A stretch of 64,000 nucleotides of DNA from Pseudomonas sp. P818 (GTDB lineage Bacteria; Pseudomonadota; Gammaproteobacteria; Pseudomonadales; Pseudomonadaceae), in the NCBI RefSeq assembly GCF_000418555.1, contig NZ_ATKM01000024.1:248001-312000 (forward strand), written 5' to 3'. Under the pieces are notes generated by a model that made no database searches, was not told where the DNA came from, and saw nothing but the letters and a program-made list of their open reading frames with translations. Numbering within the stretch: position 1 is the first letter of the stretch; every line of letters starts with the position of its first letter. Below, one piece after another: positions 1-7,908 of this stretch. The position numbers were made by a program, and so were the translations under genes.

Positions 1-1051
1 GCCCAGACCTTCCACTGGAAGATGGTCACCACCTGGCCGAAGAACGCACCCGGCACCGGCACCGCAGCCGAACGCCTGGCCGAGCGCGTCAACGCCATGA
101 GCGCCGGGCGCCTGACCATCAAGGTCTATGCCGCCGGCGAGCTGGTACCGGCGCTGGAAGTCTTCGATGCGGTGTCGCGCGGCACCGCCGAACTCGGCCA
201 CGGCACGCCCTACTACTGGAAGGGCAAGGTGCCGGCCGCGCAGTTCTTCGGCGCGGTGCCCTTCGGCCTGTCCACTCAGGAAATGAACGCCTGGCTGAGC
301 AAGGGCGGTGGCCAGGCGCTGTGGGACGAAGCCTACGCGCCGTTCGGCCTCAAGCCGCTGACCGCAGGCAACAGCACCATGCAGATGGGCGGCTGGTTCA
401 ACAAGGAAATCAACAGCCTGGATGACATCAAGGGCCTGAAGATCCGCATGCCGGGCGGCCTGTCCACTCAGGCAGGCGCTGTGGGACGAAGCCTACGCGC
501 CGTTCGGCCCAGATGGGCGTCTCGGCGGTGAAGTGTGGAGCCGCCTGGGCGCAACCACCGTGGTGATGCCCGGCGGCGAGATCTTCACCGCGCTGCAGAC
601 CGGCGCCATTGATGCCACCGACTGGGTCAGCCCCTACAACGACCTGGCCTTCGGCCTGCAGAAGGCGGCCAAGTATTACTACTACCCGGGCTGGCAGGAG
701 CCGCAGTCGGTGCTCGAACTGCTGATCAACCAGAAGGCATTCGATGCGCTGCCGGCCGACCTGCAGGCCATCGTCACCGAAGCGGCGCGCGCCTCGACCC
801 AGGACATGATGGACGACTACGTCTACCACAACGCCCTGGCCCTGGACGAGCTGAAGAAGAGCGGCACGCTGCTCAAGCGCTTCCCCGACGAGGTGCTGCA
901 GGCCATGCAACGCGAGACCGAACAGGTGCTCGGCGAGCTGGCTGCGCAGAGCGAGCTCAACGGGCGTATCTGGGCCTCGATGCAGGCCTTCCAGGCGCTG
1001 GCCACCTCAATGCATGCGCTGTCGGAAAAGGAGCTGTACGACTGGCGCTGA
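1..1051 (+). pseudogene. TRAP transporter solute-binding protein (DctP family), 5' end outside window, frameshifted
   Basis: Periplasmic solute-binding subunit of a tripartite ATP-independent periplasmic transporter, which captures a carboxylate-type ligand for the membrane permease. The frame is open from base 1, beginning in what looks like the start of the mature protein (AQTFHWKMVTTWP), so the signal peptide lies outside the window. Family landmarks are present in two frames: the GxAELGHGTPYYW and IKGLKIRMPG motifs in the first, and the GGEVWSRLGATTVVMPGGEI and ATDWV motifs in the second. Between MPG (ends at 456) and LGGEV (starts at 521) are 64 extra bases that shift the frame and cause a stop near 531. 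Without them the two halves join in frame. Either a real loss-of-function allele or an assembly error. A rho-independent hairpin follows at 1081. Confidence 0.85.
457..520 (+). repeat. 64-bp patchwork insertion copied from upstream in the same gene
   Basis: Bases 457-472 repeat 265-280, bases 473-509 repeat 313-349 (37 of 37), and bases 510-519 repeat 382-391. The three pieces are in original order with the intervening bases missing. Length 64 is not a multiple of three, which explains the frameshift in the solute-binding gene. Consistent with serial template slippage or with a read or assembly artefact. Confidence 0.85.
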
Positions 1052-1080
1052 CCCTGGCGACCAGCGATTGAATCCCCATA

Positions 1081-1106
1081 CGGAGCCCTCGGGCTCCGTT
1101 TGTCGT
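1081..1106 (+). terminator. Rho-independent terminator after the TRAP solute-binding gene
   Basis: Seven-base stem CGGAGCC / GGCTCCG with a CTCG loop, followed by TTTGTCGTT. It lies 30 bases after the stop codon and before the TetR gene. Confidence 0.65.
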
Positions 1107-1146
1107 TCCGGGCGCCACCTCGTCTGCTGGCGACCATACTTCAGGG

Positions 1147-1728
1147 ATGAAGAAAAAGCCGACCGGCCCTGCCCAGATCCTCGATACCGCCCTGCAATTG
1201 GCCGACGTCTGCGGCTGGGAGCGCCTGCATCTGTTCGAGGTGGCCGCGGCGCTGGAGATCGGCCTGGACGATATCGCCCACCATTACCGCGACAAGGATG
1301 ATCTGGTGGAGGCCTGGTTCGACCGCGCCGACCAGGCCATGCTCGGTTACGCCCGAAATCCCGAATTGCACCATCTGAACGCCGAGCAGCGCCTGGAAGG
1401 CTGCCTGCTGGCCTGGCTCGACAGCCTGGCCGCCCATCGCGCCGTGACCGGGCAGATGCTGCTGTACAAGCTTGAACCCGGGCACATTCATCTGCAGGTG
1501 CTCGGCCTGATGCGCATCAGTCGCACCGTGCAGTGGTGGCGCGAAGCAGCCGGACGGCAAAGCCTGCACCTGCGCCGCATCATCGAAGAGACTCTGCTCA
1601 CCAACGCCTACCTGCGCAGCTTCGTGCACTGGCTGCGCCATCCCGAAGAAGACGCGGCAGCGTTCCGCGCCTTCCTGCGTGGCCAGTTGCGCACCGGGCC
1701 ACTGCCGCTGCTGTTGCAACGCACGTAG
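1147..1728 (+). CDS. TetR family transcriptional regulator
   Basis: A 193-residue DNA-binding regulator. Residues about 8-55 fit a TetR helix-turn-helix (ILDTALQLADVCGWERLHLFEVAAALEIGLDDIAHHYRDKDDLVEAWF), although the middle of the helix-turn-helix is less canonical than usual (LDDIAHHY in place of xGxxYxxF). The rest is a helical ligand-binding domain I cannot assign. Length is normal for the family. The stop codon TAG lies inside a GTAGCCCGGATGA intergenic repeat. The target is unknown; it stands alone after the terminator of the TRAP gene, so a link to that transporter is only positional. Confidence 0.8.
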   Translation: MKKKPTGPAQILDTALQLADVCGWERLHLFEVAAALEIGLDDIAHHYRDKDDLVEAWFDRADQAMLGYARNPELHHLNAEQRLEGCLLAWLDSLAAHRAVTGQMLLYKLEPGHIHLQVLGLMRISRTVQWWREAAGRQSLHLRRIIEETLLTNAYLRSFVHWLRHPEEDAAAFRAFLRGQLRTGPLPLLLQRT

Positions 1729-1780
1729 CCCGGATGAGATTCGCGGCCATGGTTGCGGGCGTCCCGGATTGCATCCGGGC
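1725..1780. repeat. Intergenic repeat, GTAGCCCGGATGA type
   Basis: Starts with GTAGCCCGGATGAGAT and ends with the hairpin CCCGGA-TTGCA-TCCGGG (1763-1779). A related start, GTAGCCCGGATGAAATCCG, occurs at 58555-58573. Repeats of this form are common between Pseudomonas genes. Confidence 0.6.
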
Positions 1781-1903
1781 CACTCGGACAAATCGCAGGG
1801 CGCTCGCCCTGCAGGCAAAAGCAGGAAACATTCTGTCACTGGTCATGCCAACCCATGACGGGCAAGATGCCGACCAAGCTTTTCCACCAGAGAGAAAACC
1901 GTG

Positions 1904-2758
1904 ATGCAGCGTTTCCTCAGTATCGCCATGGTCCTGTGCCTGGCGCTGACCTTCAGCTTCGAAGCCCACGCCAAGCGTTTTGGCGGTGGCAAATCCTTCG
2001 GCTCCGCCCCCAGCCACCAGACCCGCCAGGCCACGCCGCCTGCTCAACAGGCTGCCCCGGCCCCTGGTCGTCAGCAACCTGCCGCCGCTGCCAGCGGCGC
2101 TTCGCGCTGGCTCGGCCCACTGGCCGGTCTGGCTGCCGGTGGCCTGCTGGCCTCGATGTTCATGGGTGACGGCTTCGAAGGCCTGCAGATCATGGACTTT
2201 CTGATCTTCGGCCTGATCGCCTTCCTGATCTTCCGCTTCCTCGCCGCTCGCCGCGCTCGTCAACAGCCGCAAATGGCAGCTGCCGGTGCGCCCTACCAGC
2301 GTGAAATGCCGCACGCCGACAACGCTCCGGCAGCCGGCAGCAATATCTTCGGCGCTCGCCTGGCTTCGGCTGCTCCGGTGATCAACGCCCCGGCCTGGTT
2401 CAATGAGCAAAGCTTCCTGGCCGCCGGTCGTGAGCACTTCATGAACCTGCAGCAGCACTGGGACGCGAACGAAATGGACAAGATTGCCGAGTTCGTTACC
2501 CCACAACTGCTGGAGTTCCTCAAGCGCGAGCGCGCCGAGCTGGGTGACGGCTTCCAGTCCACCTACATTGACGACCTGCAGGTCCAGCTCGATGGCGTCG
2601 ACGACAACGCCGAGAAGACCATCGCCACCCTGACCTTCAGCGGTGTGTCGAAGACCTCGCGCTTCGACCAGGGCGAACCGTTCAGCGAAAGCTGGCGCCT
2701 GGAGCGCGCCCAGGGCGACAACCAGCCGTGGCTGATCGCCGGCATTCGCCAGAACTGA
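1904..2758 (+). CDS. Tim44-like domain protein, predicted inner-membrane
   Basis: A 284-residue envelope protein. It has a signal peptide or membrane anchor (residues 1-24, ending EAHA), a Gly/Pro/Ala/Gln-rich linker, two hydrophobic segments around residues 68-112 (LGPLAGLAAGGLLASMF and IMDFLIFGLIAFLIFRFLAARRAR), and a C-terminal Tim44-type domain (about 150-283, WFNEQSFLAAGREHFMNLQQHWDANEMDKI onward). Bacterial members of this family are widespread and poorly understood; the mitochondrial relative helps protein import. ATG at 1904 is preferred over the GTG one codon upstream because the GAGAG purine run is spaced better. It has its own strong terminator at 2775. Confidence 0.85.
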   Translation: MQRFLSIAMVLCLALTFSFEAHAKRFGGGKSFGSAPSHQTRQATPPAQQAAPAPGRQQPAAAASGASRWLGPLAGLAAGGLLASMFMGDGFEGLQIMDFLIFGLIAFLIFRFLAARRARQQPQMAAAGAPYQREMPHADNAPAAGSNIFGARLASAAPVINAPAWFNEQSFLAAGREHFMNLQQHWDANEMDKIAEFVTPQLLEFLKRERAELGDGFQSTYIDDLQVQLDGVDDNAEKTIATLTFSGVSKTSRFDQGEPFSESWRLERAQGDNQPWLIAGIRQN

Positions 2759-2774
2759 TTCTGAGCAACGCATG

Positions 2775-2802
2775 AAAACCCCGGGCTTGCCCGGGGTTTT
2801 TC
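2775..2802 (+). terminator. Rho-independent terminator
   Basis: AAAACCCCGGGC-TTG-CCCGGGGTTTTT: a long GC stem extended by A/T pairs and a T run, 16 bases after the Tim44-like gene. Confidence 0.9.
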
Positions 2803-2815
2803 GTTTCACCCGTCA

Positions 2816-2837
2816 TCGCGGCTAAAGCCGCTCCTAC
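2816..2837. repeat. REP palindrome
   Basis: TCGCGGCTAAAGCCGCTCCTAC, the reverse complement of the REP at 27415 and 58607. Lies between convergent genes. Confidence 0.8.
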
Positions 2838-2877
2838 GATCTGACCCGTGGCAGGCGCTTCAGCGGCCACTGCCCCA

Positions 2878-3348
2878 TCACGACAGGCCTGTAGTCGCCC
2901 GGCGCATGCCGATATGCGGGATGTCGTCCTCCAGATAGACCTCGGTCACCGCCGCGAAGCCATAACGCCCGTAATAGCCCTGCAGGTGCGCCTGGGCCGA
3001 CAGATACACCGCCACGCCCGGCCAGCGCTGGCTGCACTCGGCCAAAGCCTGCTCCATCAGCCTATGGCCCAGGCCGCTGCCACGCGCCTGCTCGGCGATC
3101 AGCACTCGGCCTATCACCACCTCGCCGCCCATGCGCTGCGGATCGAGCAGGCGCAGATAGCCCACCAGCGCATTTCCATCGCGCGCCAGCAGGTGGCAGG
3201 TATCGCCGACCAAGTCCTGGCCATCGGTTTCCAGATAGGGGCAGTTCTGCTCGACCACGAACACCTGGGTGCGCAGCGCCAGCAGTTCATAGAGGGTGGC
3301 CGTATCGAGTTCGCTGTGGTGCAGGCAGTGCCAGGTGAGGGACGACAT
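2878..3348 (-). CDS. GNAT family N-acetyltransferase, ElaA type
   Basis: A 156-residue acetyl-CoA-dependent acyltransferase. It follows the ElaA pattern: LTWHCLHHSELDTATLYELLALRTQVFVVEQNCPY at the N terminus, the DGQDLVGDTCHLLAR strand, the GRVLIAEQARGSGLGHRLM acetyl-CoA loop (R/Q-x-x-G-x-G/A) near residues 90-105, and the YYGRYGF tail motif. The substrate is not known for this group. The start at 3348 has a GGAG ribosome site 8 bases upstream; an in-frame start 24 bases further up lacks one. Divergent from the SMI1/KNR4 gene. Confidence 0.9.
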   Translation of the reverse strand: MSSLTWHCLHHSELDTATLYELLALRTQVFVVEQNCPYLETDGQDLVGDTCHLLARDGNALVGYLRLLDPQRMGGEVVIGRVLIAEQARGSGLGHRLMEQALAECSQRWPGVAVYLSAQAHLQGYYGRYGFAAVTEVYLEDDIPHIGMRRATTGLS

Positions 3349-3450
3349 GGTAGGGCTCCGCAAAAGCAGCATTATCCGATGACGGCGACATGTTTACACT
3401 CGGCCCGCCAGCTACTGTATAAAGCCGATCCCAAACGAGGAGCCGACGCC

Positions 3451-3858
3451 GTGGAAGAAGTCATCGAACAGCTGCGCGAACTCAACGAACCCGTCCCGGT
3501 ACCGCTGGAGCTGCCGGACGAGGAAACCCTGGTGGAAATTCAGGAACAGATCCTCATCCACCTGCCCTTCGAGCTGCGCGAGTTCCTGCTCAAGGTCAGC
3601 GACGTGGTCTACGGCCGCCTGGAGCCGGTGACCGCCAGCGACCCGCATTCGCACACCTACCTGCCGGAGGTCGCCTCGGTAGCCTGGGACCTCGGCCTGC
3701 CACGCGATCTGGTGCCGCTGTGCCAGGACGGTCGCGACTACTACGCCGTGGATGTCGAAGGCCAGGTGTGGCTGTGGGACGGCGACGAAGGTGAACTGAC
3801 CGACGAAAGCTGGGACTCGGTCTGGCACTGGTGCCGCGACGTCTGGCTGGAAAGCTGA
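3451..3858 (+). CDS. SMI1/KNR4 family protein
   Basis: A 135-residue acidic protein of the SMI1/KNR4 (SUKH) superfamily: IEIQEQILIHLPFELREFLLKVSDVVYGRLEPVT, then LPEVASVAWDLGLPRDLVPLCQDGRDYYAVDVEGQVWLWDGDEGELTDESWDSVWHWCRDVWLES. GTG at 3451 is chosen because CGAGGAG lies 8-14 bases upstream; the frame is open further up but has no good start. SUKH proteins are often immunity proteins of polymorphic toxins, but no toxin gene is adjacent, and many pseudomonads carry a stand-alone copy. Function unassigned. Confidence 0.8.
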   Translation: MEEVIEQLRELNEPVPVPLELPDEETLVEIQEQILIHLPFELREFLLKVSDVVYGRLEPVTASDPHSHTYLPEVASVAWDLGLPRDLVPLCQDGRDYYAVDVEGQVWLWDGDEGELTDESWDSVWHWCRDVWLES

Positions 3859-4177
3859 GCAGCGCAACAATCAGACCAGATCAAACAGCGTAACGCCAGC
3901 GTCACTGAAACCCGCCCTGTGTCTACGACTCAGGGCTGCCTACGTGAACTTCAAATACCAGTGCCAGCCGGCGAAGAAGCGGGATGGGACAACTGCGCGA
4001 AGAGCGAAGTCGGTCAAAAACCAGGCAATTTCAGGCCTTGCTTGGGTGCTAATGCCTAAACCGATTTGTTAGAGTCGCCGCCTCTAAATGTCCACCTCCC
4101 CACAGCTCGTTCCGCAATAAGCGGCAAAGAAAGTCGCATGGAAGCGTTCAGGTTGTGCCTAACATCAAGGATGATTT
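3859..4177. other. Gene-free gap before the autotransporter
   Basis: 319 bases. No open frame with a ribosome site, no REP, no clear terminator. Base composition drops toward the autotransporter. The last 15 bases hold its AAGGATG ribosome site. The promoter of the autotransporter operon should lie here, but I see no convincing -35/-10 pair. Confidence 0.5.
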
Positions 4178-6061
4178 ATGACTCCGTTACCGTTCCGTAA
4201 GACTCTTCTCACTCTGGTCATCATTAATCTTGCCTATCCCGTCTCTGGCGTTGCGCAAACACTGAACAACAGCGGTACGCGGGGCGCGCTAAATATTAAT
4301 GGTGGGCCGGTAGAGCAAATCATCAATAGCGGCACCATCCAGGCCGACGGTACCGCTATTACGATCGAAGGCTTTACAACCAATCAGCCCTGGATACTGA
4401 ACACCGGTAATATCATCGGAGGTGTAAACGCCATTGATGCCAGCGGTGCCCTTAACCGTCCCGGAGGTACGGGCGTAGAAATGAAATGGAATGCCGGCAC
4501 AATCAAGGGCAATCTGGTTGGCATGCATGAAGTCGCGATTGAAGGCCCAGTCATCTTTGATGGTCAGTCATTGGAGGCGCGATTTGTTGATATTGGCTGG
4601 ACGGCAGACAACGCCACTGGCCACCTGGAGCTCAAGCAGGCTCATACCACTATCAGTACCGACATTTTGCAAGTCGCCCAAGGCGCATCGCTGGGGCTGA
4701 CATTGAGCAGCGCGACCGATGTCCAACGTGCGCTTGTCACGGTCTCTGGGGACGCTGTTTTCGAGGCAAACTCGCAAATCAAGTTGGCTGCCAGGGGTAG
4801 TGACTTCAGCGTGGAAGGCACTACCTACACCTTGTTAGAAGCTGGCCGACTGGTCGATCAAGGCTTGAGCGTCGTTAGCAGCTCAGCGCTGCTGAACGTG
4901 GATAGCTATGCGGTCAATGGCAACACCATCATTTCAACTGTCACAGGCAAAGGCACCGACGAAGTAGCGAGCGATATTGCCAGCAACGGTGCATCCGGCA
5001 ACGCTCAGACCGCCATCAAACGCTTCTCTCCTCTGCTGGGCAGCCTGGGAACCAACAATCCAGACGATCCCGTGTTTCTGGCCTTTGCTAACGCAGACGA
5101 GGCCCAGTTAGCGCAGTTATCCGAGCAGCTAGCCCCCGACGTCAGTGGTGGTAGCGTTAGAGCCGCAGTCGCTGGCCAGAACCTGATCAGTAACGCCGTT
5201 GCAAATCGCACAAGTGGTATTCGCGGCCAATCTTCCGGTGAATCATTCAAAGCCACCGGGTTTTGGGTTCAGGGTCTGTACAGCGATGCACAACAGCAGC
5301 GCCGTAATGGTATTGCCGGATATAACGCTTACAGCCATGGTGTAGCAATTGGTACCGATGGCAAAGTAACGGACCAGCTGACGCTCGGTTTGGCATACAG
5401 CTTCCTCAATACCGCAGTAAACGGTACCACTGGCAATAAAACCGATGTAGAGAGCCACGCCTTTACGCTGTACAGCGGCTTTGAGAGTGGTGCCTACTTT
5501 CTTGACGGCAACCTGACTTACGGTATCAATGACAATAGCGGCAAACGTCAGATCGCCTCGAGCACAGCACAAAGTGACTATGACAGCACGGTGCTTGGCC
5601 TGAATCTGGTTGGTGGCTATACCTACCGTATCAACAGCAATTTACTGGTGGAACCGCGCCTGGCCTCTCGTTATAACCAGGTGAGAATTGATGGTTATAA
5701 AGAAAAAGGCTCTGCGGCTGCTCTGAAAGTAGAGGACCAGCGCTATGAAAGCTTCGATCTGGGCGCAGGGGTTCGTATAGCGGGTAGCTATTCACTGGCT
5801 CAAGGACGCATCGAACCACAAGCCAAACTAATGGCCTATCACGACTTTGCGGCCGACCAAACGTCCAGCACCTCAACCTTTGTACTGGGTGGCACACCCT
5901 TCGTCACGACTGGTGCCAAACCTGCTCGTAACAGCTACGAGATGGGTGTTGGGGTGGACTACCTTTTGGGAGCTGTGACACTTGGCGCAAGCTATGACTA
6001 TGTAGGCAAATCTAGCTTTAGTGCCGATACGTTTACCGCCAGAGTGCGTTACGACTTCTGA
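4178..6061 (+). CDS. Autotransporter outer-membrane beta-barrel protein (type Va) with short passenger
   Basis: A 627-residue secreted surface protein. Signal peptide residues 1-26 (LLTLVIINLAYPVSGVAQ), passenger about 27-340 rich in N/G/T turns typical of a beta-helix (NNSGTRGALNINGGPVEQIINSGTIQADGTAITIEG), a helical linker (LAQLSEQLAPDVSGGSVRAA, residues about 311-335), then a translocator barrel from about 355 (TGFWVQGLYSDAQQQRRNGIAGYNAYSHGVAIGTD) to the terminal aromatic FTARVRYDF. Strong AAGGATG ribosome site. The stop TGA overlaps the next ATG by one base, so the following lipoprotein hydrolase is translationally coupled. Base composition is visibly lower in GC than the surrounding genes, suggesting transfer. 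The passenger has no catalytic motif that I recognise. Confidence 0.9.
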   Translation: MTPLPFRKTLLTLVIINLAYPVSGVAQTLNNSGTRGALNINGGPVEQIINSGTIQADGTAITIEGFTTNQPWILNTGNIIGGVNAIDASGALNRPGGTGVEMKWNAGTIKGNLVGMHEVAIEGPVIFDGQSLEARFVDIGWTADNATGHLELKQAHTTISTDILQVAQGASLGLTLSSATDVQRALVTVSGDAVFEANSQIKLAARGSDFSVEGTTYTLLEAGRLVDQGLSVVSSSALLNVDSYAVNGNTIISTVTGKGTDEVASDIASNGASGNAQTAIKRFSPLLGSLGTNNPDDPVFLAFANADEAQLAQLSEQLAPDVSGGSVRAAVAGQNLISNAVANRTSGIRGQSSGESFKATGFWVQGLYSDAQQQRRNGIAGYNAYSHGVAIGTDGKVTDQLTLGLAYSFLNTAVNGTTGNKTDVESHAFTLYSGFESGAYFLDGNLTYGINDNSGKRQIASSTAQSDYDSTVLGLNLVGGYTYRINSNLLVEPRLASRYNQVRIDGYKEKGSAAALKVEDQRYESFDLGAGVRIAGSYSLAQGRIEPQAKLMAYHDFAADQTSSTSTFVLGGTPFVTTGAKPARNSYEMGVGVDYLLGAVTLGASYDYVGKSSFSADTFTARVRYDF

Positions 6062-6885
6062 TGAGGTCAGCGGCCCGCCACGTATTCAGCATACTTCTCA
6101 TCGGTATGCTGCTGGCGGGCTGCCAGACTCCACTCGACCAGTTGCAAGAGCTGGCCACTGCTCACCAGCGACAGATCCAAACTCTACCGGGCTTACCATT
6201 CCCTCTGGTTATCGCTGCCCCTCGACAGATACCAGCAGGCCACCGACTACGCGTATATGTCGAAGGGGATGGCCGTGCGTGGGTTCGCCCCAACCGACCG
6301 AGCTCCGACCCAAGCCCACGCCAGCTGCTGGTGGCCGAGCTGGCCTTTGCCGACCCGACACCAGCGGTTTATCTGGCACGCCCCTGCCAGTTCATCAGTG
6401 GCCCGGCATGCACAACCGAGCTATGGACTAACCGACGCTATGCCGAGGAAGTGGTGCACAGCCTCGATCACGCGCTCGACCATCTGAAGGCGCACCACAA
6501 AAACCACGACTTTGAACTGATCGGCTATTCCGGCGGAGCTACCTTGGTGTTGCTGTTAGCTGCGCGTCGTGACGATATCGCCTTGGTACAGACACTGGCC
6601 GGCAATCTAAGCCCGCGAGGCTGGACGACTCTATTGAACTTGACGCCACTTGACGGTTCCCTTGAGCCATTGGATCAACGCGAACACCTAGTCAAGTTGC
6701 CGCAACGGCATTTGCTGGGTGATGCCGACACCATCATCCCGCCAGCACTGATTCAAGGCTACCAACAGGCACTGGGACAAGCAGAGTGCCTGGAGGTAAT
6801 CGTCCTGCCGGGCGTTGGTCATCAATTTGGCTGGCGCAAGTCGTGGGCAGCTTGGCGCTCACAACCCTTGCATTGCTCGCCTTGA
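6061..6885 (+). CDS. Lipoprotein alpha/beta hydrolase, coupled to autotransporter
   Basis: A 274-residue lipoprotein with lipobox LLAGC (Cys21) and an alpha/beta-hydrolase fold. Candidate triad: Ser157 in GYSGG, Asp221 or Asp223 in GDADTIIP, His254 in GVGHQFG. An oxyanion-side motif YVEGDGRAW is at residues 66-74. The substrate is not apparent; an esterase or lipase-like role is only inferred from the fold. Its ATG overlaps the autotransporter stop (TGATG), so the two should be made together, one anchored by lipid and one in the outer membrane. GC is lower than the core genes, like its partner. Confidence 0.8.
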   Translation: MRSAARHVFSILLIGMLLAGCQTPLDQLQELATAHQRQIQTLPGLPFPLVIAAPRQIPAGHRLRVYVEGDGRAWVRPNRPSSDPSPRQLLVAELAFADPTPAVYLARPCQFISGPACTTELWTNRRYAEEVVHSLDHALDHLKAHHKNHDFELIGYSGGATLVLLLAARRDDIALVQTLAGNLSPRGWTTLLNLTPLDGSLEPLDQREHLVKLPQRHLLGDADTIIPPALIQGYQQALGQAECLEVIVLPGVGHQFGWRKSWAAWRSQPLHCSP

Positions 6886-7034
6886 AGCAGCTGGACTGGT
6901 AATCGAGCTGATGATGCCGCCGCGACACAAGCGAAAGCCGATACCAGTGAAATCAATGAAGGCAAAACAGGAGAGTCGGCCTAACACTGGATGCTCGACG
7001 TTAGCCTGAAGACTGACCCGCGCCCCCGCACCAC

Positions 7035-7688
7035 TCACCTCTCGCCCTGCTCCAGCGCCAGCAGGTTGAGCAAAAAGCGCGCAAAGTACAGCAGATCCTG
7101 CTCCATCGCCTGCCGCGCGGCTTTGGCATCGCCGGCCTCGATGGCAGCGAAGGCGTCTTCATGAAAATCATTGAGCCGCAGCGAAAGGTCGGCTTCAGTG
7201 AACAGGCGATTGAGGAATGGTCCGATCTGCAGCCACAGCGACTCGATCGAACGCAGCAACACCGGATTGCCGCAGGCGCCGTAAAGGTGCAGGTGAAACT
7301 GGCTGTTGGCGTTGAGGTAAGCCTGCACCTGGCGCTGCTCGATGGCACTGTCCATGCTTTTGACGCAATCACGCAGCGTGGCGAGGTCATCGGCTGTCAG
7401 ACGCGGGGTAGCCAGTTCGACGGCCAGCCCCTCCAGCGCCAGGCGTACCTGGAAAATATTCTCGTAGCGTTCGCGAGTCATCGACGGCACGCGCACCGAG
7501 CGCTGCTGCTCGCCTTCCAGTGCCCCCTCGGCCACCAGCCGTTGCAGGGCCGCACGCACCGGCATCGGGCTGGTGCCCCACTCGGCCGCCAGGTCGCGGA
7601 TCTTCAAGGCCTGCCCCGGCTGGAAACGGCCGGCCAGCAGACCCTCACGAATACGTTGGTACAACTGTTCCTGCAGATTGTCGCTCAT
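7035..7688 (-). CDS. GntR family (FadR/FCD) transcriptional regulator
   Basis: A 217-residue regulator. Winged helix at residues 1-70 (YQRIREGLLAGRFQPGQALKIRDLAAEWGTSPMPVRAALQRLVAEGALE) and a C-terminal all-helical FCD ligand domain with the metal-site pattern (NSQFHLHLYGACGN, NDFHEDAFAAIEAGDAKAARQAMEQDL). Divergent from the aminotransferase-ligase operon. Two copies of a TGTGATCACA palindrome lie in the shared gap and are its likely operators, giving autoregulation plus control of the operon. A matching set (GntR, aminotransferase, glutamine-synthetase-like) exists in P. aeruginosa near PA5522-PA5525, from memory. Confidence 0.9.
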   Translation of the reverse strand: MSDNLQEQLYQRIREGLLAGRFQPGQALKIRDLAAEWGTSPMPVRAALQRLVAEGALEGEQQRSVRVPSMTRERYENIFQVRLALEGLAVELATPRLTADDLATLRDCVKSMDSAIEQRQVQAYLNANSQFHLHLYGACGNPVLLRSIESLWLQIGPFLNRLFTEADLSLRLNDFHEDAFAAIEAGDAKAARQAMEQDLLYFARFLLNLLALEQGER

Positions 7689-7797
7689 GGTTTCAACGTC
7701 CTTGGGGCGGTGCAGGCAGTTGGGACAGAGTCAGTAGGCAGTCGCGCATGGCGTTCTCCAATGGAGTGAGTGATAGCTACAACGTTTAATCGATATT

Positions 7798-7809
7798 CTG
7801 TGATCACAG
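7798..7809. promoter_or_regulatory. Candidate GntR operator 1
   Basis: Perfect 12-bp palindrome CTGTGATCACAG in the gap between the gntR-type gene and the aminotransferase gene. Confidence 0.7.
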
Positions 7810-7860
7810 AGCAGGCGAAATATTAACTCATTTTGCGTATATGCGGATAACTTGTAATTT

Positions 7861-7872
7861 CTGTGATCACAA
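7861..7872. promoter_or_regulatory. Candidate GntR operator 2
   Basis: CTGTGATCACAA, sharing 11 of 12 bases with operator 1. Start-to-start spacing is exactly 63 bp, about six helical turns, so both sites face the same side of the DNA. Confidence 0.7.
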
Positions 7873-7908
7873 AATACCATGTGTAGAAATTCGAACGAGG
7901 TGTTCAAG

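Noticed and set aside
3451..3858. SMI1/KNR4 protein as an immunity partner of the autotransporter
   Set aside because: Separated by 320 bases, normal GC, and the autotransporter passenger shows no toxin domain.
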